Assembly (NCBI GenBank): GCA_004194705.1
Contig: SADC01000068.1
Coordinates: forward strand, 62,001-126,000
Direction: 5' to 3'
DNA: 64,000 bases
Source of the DNA: Ditylenchus dipsaci
Lineage: Eukaryota; Nematoda; Chromadorea; Rhabditida; Anguinidae
In this document: in pieces, positions 34,235 through 45,123 of the stretch
Layout of the letters: the number at the start of each line of letters is the position of its first letter
Numbering within the stretch: the first letter of the stretch is position 1
Program-made: the position numbers and the translations under genes
The notes under the pieces: generated by a model
Database searches by the model: none
Told to the model about the DNA's origin: nothing
What the model saw: the letters and a program-made list of their open reading frames with translations, nothing else

Positions 34235-35190
34235 TGTAAGGATTGTTGCGTTCGTCCGAACGTAGTTTCCAGTCAAGACAATAGGTTTCGCTTGGAAACC
34301 TATTGTGTCCCTAAATAGTTCCAGATTTAAATAAACAAATTCAATTATGGATTTGTCTCGTCCAGATTTGTCGATATAGGCAGTCTAGTTTCAATATTAG
34401 TATTCTTTTTCTGGATCTGATTTGTTGTTAGCTGCTCTATATTGATGTCTGCCAAAACGGTTAGTATTAAAGCTTTAAAATCCAGTGCGCTCTCGGTTGA
34501 ACCTGTTCCCGACAATAAGCCGCTCCTTTCCAGTTCAGTTATTCAGGGTTTACTGATAGCTACTTCTCAATTAAAGGGAACTGAGTTTGCCAATGCAATG
34601 GCGAACCTTCCAGTTATATTAAGTTCTCTTTCTTTCCAGTCTAATCCAGTCATAGAGCTTACAGTCAATTCGACTGAAGACTCGTCCAGTCCAGATATTA
34701 CTCCAGACCCAGAGGCCGATTTGGTCCTGGCTTGGACTTATTTACAGATGCCAGCGAATGGGACGAAGGTCTTCCTGCCTCTCTTGATGGATCAACTGCG
34801 CAAGAATCTTCCGTAGTGTCTACTCCAGCATGTCGGGATTCCTCCGTATGGTTTCGATCTCCTCCTCCAGCTCGCGCTCCCACTTGCAATGCGAAAGAAT
34901 GTTTCCAGCTGGTGGTCTATTGGTGCGCACCTCAAGTGCATGGGAAATGCTGCAGACTGCCTATTCGGACTCAGATGGTGAGGAAGATGGAGCTCTAGTC
35001 ATCCCAGCCAAAGAAGCCAGTTGCTCTCCAGTCGTGTCATCTATTGCTGTGGTGGACTCAGATGCTCCAGAATGCTCTCCAGTCTCAATAGTATCTTCTC
35101 CTAATATTATTTCTCCAGTCTGTACCCTGTTCCCATGTTACAATGGTGCACCAATAAAGAAAACCAGTTTAAACCTGCTTTAATGTTTAC
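34235..35190 (+). repeat. 3' long terminal repeat
   Basis: 956 bp, same ends as the 5' LTR. AATAAA at 35,153-35,158. Contains an open frame from ATGTCTGCCAAAACG (34,444) running to about 34,816, and an overlapping acidic, Ser-rich frame to about 35,183. A one-base difference between the LTRs near 34,728 shifts which frame is open. Confidence 0.92.
34442..35183 (+). CDS. Candidate LTR-internal reading frame
   Basis: The LTR sequence reads as protein for most of its length if one or two one-base slips are allowed: KALKSSALSVEPVPDNKPLL, then an acidic Ser/Thr-rich part (NSTEDSSSPDITPDPEADL), then ETAYSDSDGEEDGAL-like sequence in another frame. Neither LTR has one uninterrupted frame as assembled. 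No family recognised. It could be coding, or simply a low-stop consequence of the TCCAG-rich composition. Confidence 0.3.
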
Positions 35191-35195
35191 TAATG
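35191..35195. repeat. Target-site duplication, right copy
   Basis: TAATG, identical to 19,798-19,802. Confidence 0.85.
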
Positions 35196-35337
35196 CTTGT
35201 TCCCCTGTTTGCCGAACATACTAAAAAAACTATTCAAGGTCTGATTGACTACCCCAATTTCCTTGCCGTCTTCTCGGAAACTCCATCTGGTGTGTTGCGC
35301 TGGTCTACTATGTCTATATTACTTTCTGGGATACACA
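35193..35337 (+). pseudogene. Possible host exon next to the insertion
   Basis: The frame from 35,193 reads LFAEHTKKTIQGLIDYPNF and LAVFSETPSGVLRWSTMSIL, then meets a good donor, CACAG|GTACTA, at 35,337/35,338. It looks like coding sequence but no matching left part is seen before 19,798, so the exon may have been cut by the insertion or the frame may be chance. No family recognised. Confidence 0.35.
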
Positions 35338-35484
35338 GGTACTAGCCATAATTATGAGTGCTCAAATATTTTAAAAAATCTAACAATTTTGTTCAGCCCT
35401 ACCAATCCTGAAAATACACATGTCTTTTTGTACCAATCACCTTCATATTTATATTCTTTGTGGCTACAGTTAGTGGTATGTCGT

Positions 35485-35724
35485 TTAAAGGGCATGGTCA
35501 CCTGTTTTTGAATTTGTCCACGCCAATTCAAAAAATTTTCCGTATCATTGAACTTCTGTACAGATTTTTCAGCTTGGTTTTTAACTTAACTAGGCCCAGA
35601 AATTAATTTTAGGTATAGTATTGTCAGAACGAAGTTGAAAAATCCGTACAAAAGTTCAATGATTCGGAAAGAAATATTGAATTGGCGGGGACAAAATTTG
35701 TAACGGGTGACCATGCCCCTTTAA
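35485..35724. mobile_element. MITE with TTAA target duplication
   Basis: TTAA at 35,485-35,488 and 35,721-35,724 flank inverted ends AGGGCATGGTCACC / GGTGACCATGCCCCT. Internal inverted CGCCAATTCAA / TTGAATTGGCG. TTAA duplication is characteristic of piggyBac-type elements. A related inverted element lies at 52,490-52,665. Confidence 0.65.
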
Positions 35725-35988
35725 GATACGAATTTTGGTATAATATTTTAAAAATCACTGGTTTTCAGCGGGATGGAATGTTTCGATTTCTGCCATGAAC
35801 TTCTACCATTTCCGCGTAATGAATGAACACCGACGTCCTTGAATGTGCTGTTTATATTGGCTGAGTGGACAAGGGACTTTGAGTGACAAACTACTGTTTA
35901 ATATTTGCTTAATAAAATGCGTGTAATGATTTTTGTGCACAGTTTGGTTGATTACTATTTATTGAAACCAATACAGTTAACTAGTATA

Positions 35989-36890
35989 GCACTGGCAATA
36001 AAATTTAATTAGAAAAAAGACAGGGCCGCGATTACTTTTATAAAAATTGAATAAATATCATGTTGTAAAATCTTACTCTTAGGCTTGCAAAAATTACAAG
36101 TTCGTTTCATTACAAAATCAAATTCTAGCGAGACTAAAGAGAAATAATTTTAAATACGACTATAATAAGGTTAATTCATATCTAAAGATTCTTTTGTGTA
36201 AAAATAAAGGGTGAACATTTTCACCCCTTAAAATTTAAGACGATCCGAGATTTTCGGGTCAAAAAGTGAAAAAATGGAATCCGTAGATCTCATGGGACTT
36301 AATAAAAGTCGTAAACAACGATGTATAATATTTAGTGATGGGCTGTGATCATTTATTGGGCCATTGATGGGGCGCAGCGAGAATTCCGCGGTGGATAATT
36401 CCGCGGCGGGTAACTTTGCGGAACTTTAATTTTCGATGTCCCTGCTAATCGAAAACCGACACCGGATTTGTGTTCAGCATGGTCGATTTCACTTTCAAAT
36501 TGTTCGATTTCAAATACCTTTCTGGACAGAAAAAAGATTTGGAAAATATTCAGCACCTTAAATTTGACTTCGTGTTCAAGATATCAAGGCACCTAGGTCC
36601 TAGACATGCAATCCGATCATGCTGGACACGAATTAGATATCGGAATTTCGTAATTGTCTCCCGCGGAATTCTCCCTGTGCCATTGGTTGAGCTTGATTGA
36701 GAAAGATTTTGTCCACGTTGAGTTGAAAAAAAGTGAGAATAAAAAAAATTCCCATTGATTGAAATAATAAGGTTCTCAATCAGATTGATATCAGCCCATC
36801 ACTAAAAATATCTGATTTGGGCTGAGATATAGGTCCGTAGTGCAGGGTAATTATTAGAGGTTTACAATATTCTCACAAATTCGGTTTTAT
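35989..36890. repeat. Direct repeat bordering block B (first copy)
   Basis: Starts GCACTGGCAATAAAATTTAATTAG. Nearly identical to 42,197-43,110, so block B is bracketed by about 0.9-kb direct repeats. Confidence 0.8.
36333..36804. mobile_element. TAGTGATGGGCTG inverted-repeat element
   Basis: Left end TAGTGATGGGCTG and right end CAGCCCATCACTA. Copies at 42,544-43,027 and, left-truncated, ending at 574. Ends resemble hAT; a target duplication is not clear. Confidence 0.6.
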
Positions 36891-38317
36891 TAAGGAAACA
36901 ATAGGAAACTCAAACTACCGTTATTACTCTGACTGAAACTTCGAAGTGTTTCAGGATGTTTTGGAGTGTTTATGTTGGTTTTTTGATAGTTTGGCGTCGT
37001 TTAGGGCGTAAAAGATAGTTGTGATATTTCAAGTAAGTTTTAAAGCTACAACGTCTAAATTACAGCCTTTTCCAATTTTGCAGTTCCGGCATTATAGTCA
37101 CATGTTTCAGAGGCCGACTTGAACTACTTTTTTGGTGTACGGGACGTTTGACCCTGAGCCGTTTGACAAGATGGTAAACCTAAATGATGGACTTCAAACA
37201 ATGATCCAATATACTACCACCTGAGTAACCCCAGCTGAATACTACCATTTACGTTTTACTACCTTTAAACGAGTTTTCCTGGATGCCCCTTTATTAACAA
37301 ACAGATAATGTATTAACAAATGCAAGTGGTCGTCCACTTGGATCAATTTTTTTTTCGTATTTGGGTTCCAAGAAACAGGTTTAGGAACATAAAAACGTGA
37401 AAAAAACTTTCGACGCTACTCGGTAATAACATCTCCCCCCCAAAGCTACTCGGGAATACCAACCTCCACCCCCCCCCCCCAAATCAAGATTTTTAGGAGT
37501 GGTCAAACACATTTTAAGAAATAATTTCGTCATAAAGGTCCAGAAAAGCAGTTAAAAAGGGATTATGGGCTGTATTGGGAGGGAAGGGAATAATACAGGG
37601 CCACTTTTTTTAGCTGCTTTACCATGTTTTTCAACTCGGGCCGTGGCGAAAAAGGTTATTTACTACTAGATTTTCAAAAATTGAAAAGGCAAAATTTATT
37701 GTGTGGAACTTTATTGTAACATATAAGCACCGAGATAAGAGCAAAACTGAGCATAATAAAAAAAAAGTGAAATAGTATGGTGAATTAGGTTTGATAAGAC
37801 CAAAACATCAAGTTCACTCACCCGACCCCCAAAATCAGGGGTAGGTACCCTTGGTCCAGGTAAATATCCAACCAAACCAAGTGGTCATCCATTTGGATCA
37901 AATTTTTTTTTCACTTTTTCGGGTTCCAAAAACTATCTTCTGGACTAATTCGGGCATGCTGAAGATGGTTTGATAGTGGTAAAATACCAGTTTGTAAAGT
38001 ATTTTTCGAGTTTTGGTAAAATCAATTATTTTCCAATACTCAAAAAATACCATACAAACCCTATTTTACTATAATCAAACCATCTTGAGCATGCCTGAAT
38101 TAGTCCAGAAAATAGTTTTTGGAACCCAAAAAGTGAAAAATTTTTTGCTCCAAGTGGATGACCACTTGGTTTGGTTGGATATCCATCTGGACCAGGGTAC
38201 CTATCCCTGATTTTGGGGCAAGGGTGGGTGTACTCGAAGTTTTGGTCTTATCAAACCCAATTCACTACACTATTTCACGTATGATAAGACGATTTGTTTT
38301 GAATCTGACTCATAACC

Positions 38318-38699
38318 ACTTCTTTAGTTGGGGGCCCACCCAAAAACTTTGGATTTTTCTCTTTTTAACTTTTTTATTGGTACAAACAACACTAACAATG
38401 CCAACTAACAGTCACAAACATAAATCTCACTAATCTGACTCCACAAATGAAAGAAAATATCTGAACCATCAAATTTACGTCTCCAAACAAAGTCAGATAT
38501 GTAAGATTTAAATAAAGACCTTGCGGTGCCAAATTTATTCTTGTGACGTTTCTTATACGTAAAATTTCTGAGCTCTTTCATCTAAATAGTGAACCGTATT
38601 GAAAAAAACAAGAAACGCGTTTCCAAACATGAGAATAGCAAAAAATTCGGTGCACGACAAAAATCCAAAATGTTTGGGTGGGCCCCCAACTAAAGAAGT
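38318..38699. mobile_element. 382-bp MITE in block B
   Basis: Perfect 27-bp terminal inverted repeats beginning ACTTCTTTAGTTGGGGGCCC. No open frame. Not present at the corresponding place in block A. Confidence 0.8.
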
Positions 38700-39455
38700 A
38701 TCGCTCCTAGGATTGGGGGGGGGGGTGGATGGTTATTCCGAGTAGCACTTTGGGGGGGGGAGTATAACCGAGTAGCGCCAAACTTTCGATCCAAGTGGAC
38801 GACCACTTGGTTTGGTTGCTTCATGGGATATCCAGATGATCCAGCCACCAACATGGTCAGATGCACTACAAAAAATGGTCTCATATATAACCCGGGTACT
38901 GCCAACTGAGTGCTACTATCTAGAAAATACTATCTACCACTAGCCAAGTAACACTACTTTTCTGAGTACTATCAGCCTGAGTAGGGATACCTGGTAACTG
39001 CCTTGGTACCACTACCTGAGTACTACTTCATCGGCACTACCATCTGGTCAGAACTCGGGTTCCTGTAAGTGAAGTCGCTGTTTCAGAATTACCAAATCAG
39101 GTTCTGGACACAATTGTGGATTGCTTACCATCCTATAACTTCTTAATAGCTTAAATGTATTCTATTCAAGAAAAAGTAATTGTTGCTAGTACCGGGTTTC
39201 AAACCTGTAACCTTCGAAAAATTAGAGAATCAAAATATCAATGATCAATTTACTGAGGATGAATTTGTAGAGGACCAATTTACCTAGAAGCTTGTTATAT
39301 AAGTTATATAAAAGTTGATATATAAAAAGTTGTTATATAAAAAGTAAAAGTAAAAAAAAAACTGAGAACGGAATGGTCCGAGGACGAATCGACTCCTTTT
39401 TTTTTCGCTTAAAGACTTTTTTCGGAAACAGTTCTTTACTGACCAAAATAACATA

Positions 39456-39612
39456 CCGTATTTTCTCTAATAATGACCCCTCTCTAATAATGACCCCTCC
39501 CCCCCCCTATTTTCACTAGGATTTCAGAGTTAAGGCCATTTTTGATTGACAATTTCGGAATTTTTGAGGGTTGAAAAATAACGACCCCGGGTCATTATTA
39601 AAGAAAATACGG
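39456..39612. mobile_element. CCGTATTTTC MITE, TA duplication, with empty site in block A
   Basis: Block A reads AACATATGTTTC near 9,523. Here the TA is duplicated (39,454-39,455; 39,613-39,614) around 157 bp with inverted ends CCGTATTTTCTCTAATAATGACCCC. Related copies lie at 46,211-46,563 and 54,589-54,746. Confidence 0.88.
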
Positions 39613-40436
39613 TATGTTTCATCAGTTTTTACAGCATTCTGATTCTTTTAGAGTGGTTCAACATCTGTTTTGGAGATAGCCGTTAATTACATTCATGGTA
39701 AAAATATTTAAATGGGGTATTTCGGCCGGGTGTTTTGGCGGGGGTGTTTCGGCGAGGGTGTTTCGGCGAGGGTGTTTTGACGGGGGTGTTTCGTCCTGAT
39801 CCTAATGAGTGCTGCCCGAATGAGTAGTAACGGGTGAATCTTTGAGTCCGAGAAATGGAGAAGAGAAAGTACGGATTCAAAATGCAAAAATAGGGTCAAA
39901 CGGCTTCGGGTCAAACGGCTTAGGGTCGAACGTCCGTGGCCTACTTTTTGGTTTGATAAAATGAAATTCATGAAATTCTGCTTTAGGAAAGGCAAGGTCG
40001 CTCTTGAGCCGCGAAAAGTAGCAAAAAAGTAAAGGGCACACAAAAGGCACAAAAATGTGCCCTCTAAAAATGTGCGCCTATAGGCGCAAAAATCATAGTC
40101 AATTTTGACTATGAAAAGATGTGCCCTTTTTGTGCCTATGAATAGGTGCACATTAATTTTGAAAAATATTGAGTTTTTTAAAGGGCACAATGTTTCCCAA
40201 AACGGCACGTTTTGCCAACCCTGATCCCGATAGAAATCTATATTGGACTACAATAGCAACAACACTAACTTGCATACAAGAGTCTATGTGTGTATAATCA
40301 GAATAAAGCACGTATACTGGATATTTTAAAAAGTCTTATGATCCTGTCGAGTACAAGTTAGAGGCCACTTCTGATAGAGTTCTGCTTGGCCGATCCTACT
40401 TCCAGCTGCAGTCTAAAAAGCACCTGATCAATCAGA

Positions 40437-40990
40437 ATTATACACAAAACTAATAGCTATTACCGTAAACTCGGTTCTTCTGCAGTTGAGCACTCGCACC
40501 ATCAGAGAATGCTGATCAGACACATGTATTGACGGAATGACTGCTTTATGATATCCTAGTTGACCAATGACACCCCAGCTCCACTGACATGAACAATCTG
40601 GTCATCTTGCACATTTGCATTGTAGCTTGTCTGCACTTCATGGCCTATAGATACACCATCAAAGGTTTGCTCCGTGGGAAACATGAAAGATTGAGTCGAA
40701 AATCTTGCTGAGGAACCACACCACGAAATCCATCTTGGATTCGGAAAACACGAATTCCTGAAACTGAACCAAGAGAAAAGTGCTTAATTTTTGGTTGCTT
40801 GAGCAAGAAAAAACCAACCGCGAGGATTGACACGCTTTCGCTCTGAGCTGAACAAAGTAATTGGCTTGCGACATCGGAGGCATTCCTTGAGCATACAAGT
40901 CATAAGAAAAGATCACGGAGTTCATCTGCAATTTAAATTGAACAACTTACTTATTGTCTCGAACAGGCCTGTAAATACACACCATCAACC
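40437..40990 (-). pseudogene. Broken copy of the five-exon gene
   Basis: Block B equivalent of 10,431-11,288. The sequence jumps from the last exon (CTTCATGGCCTATAG) straight into the middle of the exon equivalent to 10,869-11,048, losing one exon and part of another. Further small indels break the frame. The 25-nt intron is retained with a damaged donor. Confidence 0.7.
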
Positions 40991-42196
40991 TTTGACCTAT
41001 GTCTTATCTTAGAGAAAAAATTTGCAAGCTGTTCAGTGGGTTTTTCAACACCCACCAGCTTTGCAGATTAAATTTTTTTGATTTTGGTTGAGTACACGAA
41101 AATTTCGAGATTGGTTTGAAATTTTCCCGATTTTTGGAGGGTTGAACAATAAACCCACATGTAACCCTATTAGAGAGAGTACGGTATTGTACGAAGCAAC
41201 ACACATGATATGGTATGAAATCTCTCTCTAACTTCCGTGTACTACCTCCGCCGGCCAAGAAGAAGTGGAGGGTGCCAAGAAGCGGATAAAGCGCCTAAAG
41301 TATCTAATAGTATCTCCATTGTCTATTGTGTCTTCTTGCGAGTTTGTGCGTAGTGATGTTGGGAATAAAGTTAATGTGGTCACTGCCCCGAGTCCGGCAC
41401 CAGCATTAGACATAAAGAAGGGGTCAAATCTTTTGAACTTTTGTTTTTTACTCCATGAAAAGATTAAACATGCCACAGAAAACGAGATGCCGCACAAAAA
41501 GCGGACATGTGCCAAGCCGAAAAAAATTGTTGCACACATGAGCCTTCTTGCAGACCCAATCAGTATAAGCTTTTCATTTTCCGCTTATTCGAATTTGATT
41601 TTCAAAATGGTCAAAATTGGGTTATGTCAAAATCGTGAAATGACAGTTTTCTCAAAATAATACGACAAGCCTGAACTTTTATTTTAAGAACACAAAAATA
41701 AAAAAACCATTGAAACTGTCCTAGCGTCGTGTAATACTATATAGATCTACTTACATTTGTTTTTCGGCATAATGGGATACTAGATGGGCAAATTGTTGTG
41801 TCGACAAACATAGTAACTTTTTGCAATCATGGCGGTTAAGGAAATAAAATATTTCTAGCCAAATATCGCTTGATACACACATTTTTTTCTAGAAGTTGAC
41901 CTGCAATTAAAAAATGAAGATATTTTGTAGAAAAATTACTTTTTTCACTTGTCCATATCTAAGATAAGCATGCATCACTCAAACTGCTTTATCCCTTTCC
42001 TTAATTCTTTTATGAAATGGCTCGCTCAACACGGGCAGGAGCAGCCTGTGTCAAACCACATTGTGCCACTGCAAATTGTTGCCGACATTATTGCATAAAA
42101 ATGGTTTTTAGACACTCTCAAAAAAGTCGGTTTTGGGGGGGGGTATATTACAGTAGCTTTTTTTGGGGGGGGGGGGGGTATATGACAGTAGCGTCG

Positions 42197-43110
42197 CACT
42201 GGCAATAAAATTTAATTAGAAAAAGACAGGGCCGCGATTACTTTTATAAAAATTGAATAAATATCATGTTGTAAAATCTTACTCTTAGGCTTGCAAAAAT
42301 TACAAAGTTCGTTTCATTACAAAATCAAATTCTAGCGAGACTAAAGAGAAATAATATTTAAATACGACTATAATAAGGTTAATTCATATCTAAAGATTCT
42401 TTTGTGTAAAAATAAAGGGTGAACATTTTCACCCCTTAAAAATTTAAGACGATCCCGAGATTTTCGGGTCAAAAAGTGAAAAAATGGAATCCGTAGATCT
42501 CATGGGACTTAATAAAAAGTCGTAAACAACGATGTATAATATTTAGTGATGGGCTGTGATCATTTATTGGGCCATTGATGGGGCGCAGCGAGAATTCCGC
42601 GGTGGATAATTCCGCGGCGGGTAACTTTGCGGAACTTTAATTTTCGATGTCCCTGCTAATCGAAAACCGACACCGGATTTGTGTTCAGCATGGTCGATTT
42701 TACTTTCAAATTGTTCGATCTCAAATACCTTTCGGGACAGAAAAAAGATTTGGAAAATATTCAGCACCTTAAATTTGACTTCGTGTTCAAGATATCAAGG
42801 CACCTAGGTCCTAGACATGCAATCCGATCATGCTGGACACGAATTAGATATCGGAATTTGGTTGCAGAATTTCGTAATTGTCTCCCGCGGAATTCTCCCT
42901 GTGCCATTGGTTGAGCTTGATTGAGAAAGATTTTGTCCACGTTGAGTTGAAAAAAAGTGAGAATAAAAAAATTCCCATTGATTGAAATAATAAGGTTCTC
43001 AATCAGATTGATATCAGCCCAGCACTAAAAATATCTGATTTGGGCTGAGATATAGGTCCGTAGTGCAGGGTAATTATTAGAGGTTTACAATATTCCCACA
43101 AATTCGGTTT
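42197..43110. repeat. Direct repeat bordering block B (second copy)
   Basis: Second copy of 35,989-36,890, preceded by long G runs (42,136-42,178). It is followed at 43,140-43,430 by a degraded CCGTTATTACTCTAATAGAA inverted element. Confidence 0.8.
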
Positions 43111-43482
43111 TTATTAGGGAAACAATAGGAAACTCAAACTACCGTTATTACTCTAATAGAAACTCCGGATTTGCGTAATTGTCTCCCGCGGAATTCTCCC
43201 TGTGCCATTGGTTGAGCTTGATAGGGAAATTAGGGAAACAATAGGGAAACAATAGGAAACTTAAACTACCGTTATTACTCTAATAGAAACTCCCGGATTA
43301 TTATTTTCCGACCTCCTAAAAACCTTGAAACCGTCAATCAAAAATAGTCTTAACTCCAAAATCTTAGTCAAAAATAGGGGGGGGGGTTACTATTAGGGAC
43401 GGGGTTCTATTAGAATAATTACGATATTTAGCTTAGCACTATTTGTCTTAGCACCTCAAAAAACTTGATTATTTTCCTGTGA

Positions 43483-43965
43483 TCAATAACCATCCATTTT
43501 AGGTTCTCGTTCCAGACCGTCTTTGTCGGTATCCATTGCCACATTCGCAGAAGTCGATAAGCTCGTTGTTTTTTCCAAACTTCCGAGATTCAAAACAATA
43601 GTGGTAGTGACCTCCAAGTCATCCTCTGGTGATGTTGCAATCATTTCCACACTTTCTCTTGTTCCAAGGCTGGAGACACTTCCTCCTGTTTTGCCTGAAT
43701 AGCTTGTTTCTGCACTAAATCTCTGCCATATATCCGTATGTAGTAGTGTCTGGACCATATGGAGAATTTCGGAAAAGTTGTTGTTGATCACTTAATGTCG
43801 ATTGGTAGCCAGTTGGAGGATGGGCGCTAGTATATTCCTTTTGTGGAGGGAATTGAGCCTGTGCAGGGCGAGACAATCCTAGCCAGGACCAAAAGTTCTG
43901 ACCAAGAGCCAATTGGCTAGCAGAAAATAAGATGAGAATATACAATAACAAAATTTTAGCAGCAT
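43483..43965 (-). CDS. Small secreted protein with signal peptide
   Basis: The start ATG is at 43,965-43,963; a typical signal peptide follows (hydrophobic LLYILILFSASQLALGQ), then WSWLGLSRPAQAQFPPQ and a Thr/Ser-rich, acidic C-terminus ending EPKMDGY-stop at 43,483. Two frame slips are needed: one in the T-run right after the start and one near 43,733. Both are single bases and match the error pattern elsewhere. A TATATAAAAG box sits upstream at 44,085-44,094. About 155 residues, no recognised domain. Neighbour of the GYG-repeat gene, same strand. Confidence 0.6.
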
Positions 43966-44084
43966 CCTTTTGGTGAAAATAATTGAAAAGAAAGTAAAAC
44001 AGCAGCTCCTGAGGACCAAGTAAACAGCCATGTGAGTTCTCTTTTGTATGTCCAGATTGATGCTAATTACAGATGGTTTCCAAC

Positions 44085-44094
44085 CTTTTATATA
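44085..44094 (-). promoter_or_regulatory. TATA box
   Basis: TATATAAAAG on the minus strand, about 120 bases upstream of the ATG at 43,965; it implies a 5' UTR of about 90 nt. Confidence 0.5.
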
Positions 44095-44308
44095 GTGTTA
44101 CAGTTAATGTGTGTTTATAGTAATGCATTCAGTTTGTGGAACATAATTAAATCAACATGTTTACTTGAGCAAAATTATTGCAGCACTACAAAAAACCGAA
44201 ATATAAATTCTATGAGGAAAATAAATATCTGGCACTAGAATTTTGAGAATTTTAGTTGGTTGCTTGAATTATTTTCCTAATCCTAATCCTAAGTTAGCAC
44301 CCAACCAC

Positions 44309-44675
44309 CTAACCCCCTTGACCGCCTCCATATCCTCCTGACTTCCATATCCTCCCTGGTTTCCGTATCCTCCTTGACTTCCATAGCCTCCCTGATTTCC
44401 ATATCCTCCTTGATTTCCGTATCCTTGACCACCGTAGCCCTGCTGACCGTATCCTTGCTGTCCATATCCTCCCTGGTTACCATATCCACCTAGCCGTGCG
44501 TTTTGATAGCCATTGGCACCAATGCCAGCTAAATTATTAAATTAAACAAATAATTGTCAATCATAAAAGGAAGAAAAAATTTACCGGCATTAAAACCTTG
44601 AGATCCTCCAAATCCGAACTGAGGATACGCGGATGCGATAGAAATCAACAACACAAGAAAAAAGTAGGCAATCAT
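44309..44675 (-). CDS. Secreted glycine/tyrosine-rich (GYG-repeat) protein
   Basis: Exon 1 (44,675-44,585) encodes a signal peptide (MIAYFFLVLLISIASAYPQ) and FGFGGSQGFNAG. A 56-nt intron (44,584-44,529, GTAAAT...AATTTAG) is followed by exon 2 (44,528-44,309), a run of about ten GYGNQG/GYGQQ/GYGSQG units. A missing A near 44,340 shifts the frame; without it the protein would end GGYGGGQGG-stop at 44,309. About 100 residues. Such proteins are common in nematodes as secreted antimicrobial-like or cuticle/matrix peptides. The exact role is not inferable. Confidence 0.8.
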
Positions 44676-44722
44676 GATTAAATTCAACAGACAACTTTGA
44701 TTTCCAATTCCCAAGGACTGAG

Positions 44723-44730
44723 TATTTATA
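44723..44730 (-). promoter_or_regulatory. TATA box of the GYG-repeat gene
   Basis: TATAAATA on the minus strand, 48 bases upstream of the ATG. A TCAGTC initiator-like sequence follows directly. Suggests a short, strongly transcribed gene. Confidence 0.65.
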
Positions 44731-45123
44731 GTTGGACTTTCGATTTTCAACCACCTTCTTTTATTACCCTTGCAGGAAATAAAAGGGAAGTTCGACCAAT
44801 TATTTGACGTCCATCTTTCAATTTTATGCTCCTACGTCATTTGTACTGTGAGACACTACTCAATCAGTGAAGACAATACCTACCACCGGTTCCCTTCTCT
44901 TCTTTTTACTTGATTTTTTATAGGTTAACTATTAATCAACGCGCGACTAAATAAATTTACCAAACAACATTTGGAACTGCTGATCTCATCTTCACCATCA
45001 AACCCTATGATCAAACAGCAAAGAGAAGAAAGGCAAATTGCATCTGAAAAACCGAAGACTGCCATATAATAATAATCATTTATTGTGAAACAACAAGCAA
45101 ACAGCAAAGTAAAATGAACTGGT

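Larger units (their letters stand above)
19803..35190 (+). mobile_element. Giant Ty3/gypsy-type LTR retrotransposon with helicase module
   Basis: A complete 15,388-bp element: LTRs of 953 and 956 bp, 5-bp target duplication, primer-binding site, gag with a zinc knuckle, protease, reverse transcriptase, RNase H and DD35E integrase in Ty3/gypsy order. A second coding module of about 4.3 kb (28,179-32,540) ends in a Upf1-like superfamily 1 helicase. About 1.7 kb of apparently untranslated sequence follows before the 3' LTR. Typical gypsy elements are 4-8 kb. The coding regions are broken by many one-base slips, but the near-identical LTRs and similar slips in host genes suggest assembly errors. 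The pentamer TCCAG occurs about once per 35-45 bases on the plus strand throughout; its complement is rare. Confidence 0.95.
36540..42007. repeat. Duplicated block B
   Basis: Counterpart of block A. It lacks the 1,410-3,110 and 11,883-13,006 transposons and the 4.7-kb segment at about 3,480-8,215, but has its own insertions at 38,318-38,699 and 39,456-39,612. Confidence 0.85.
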
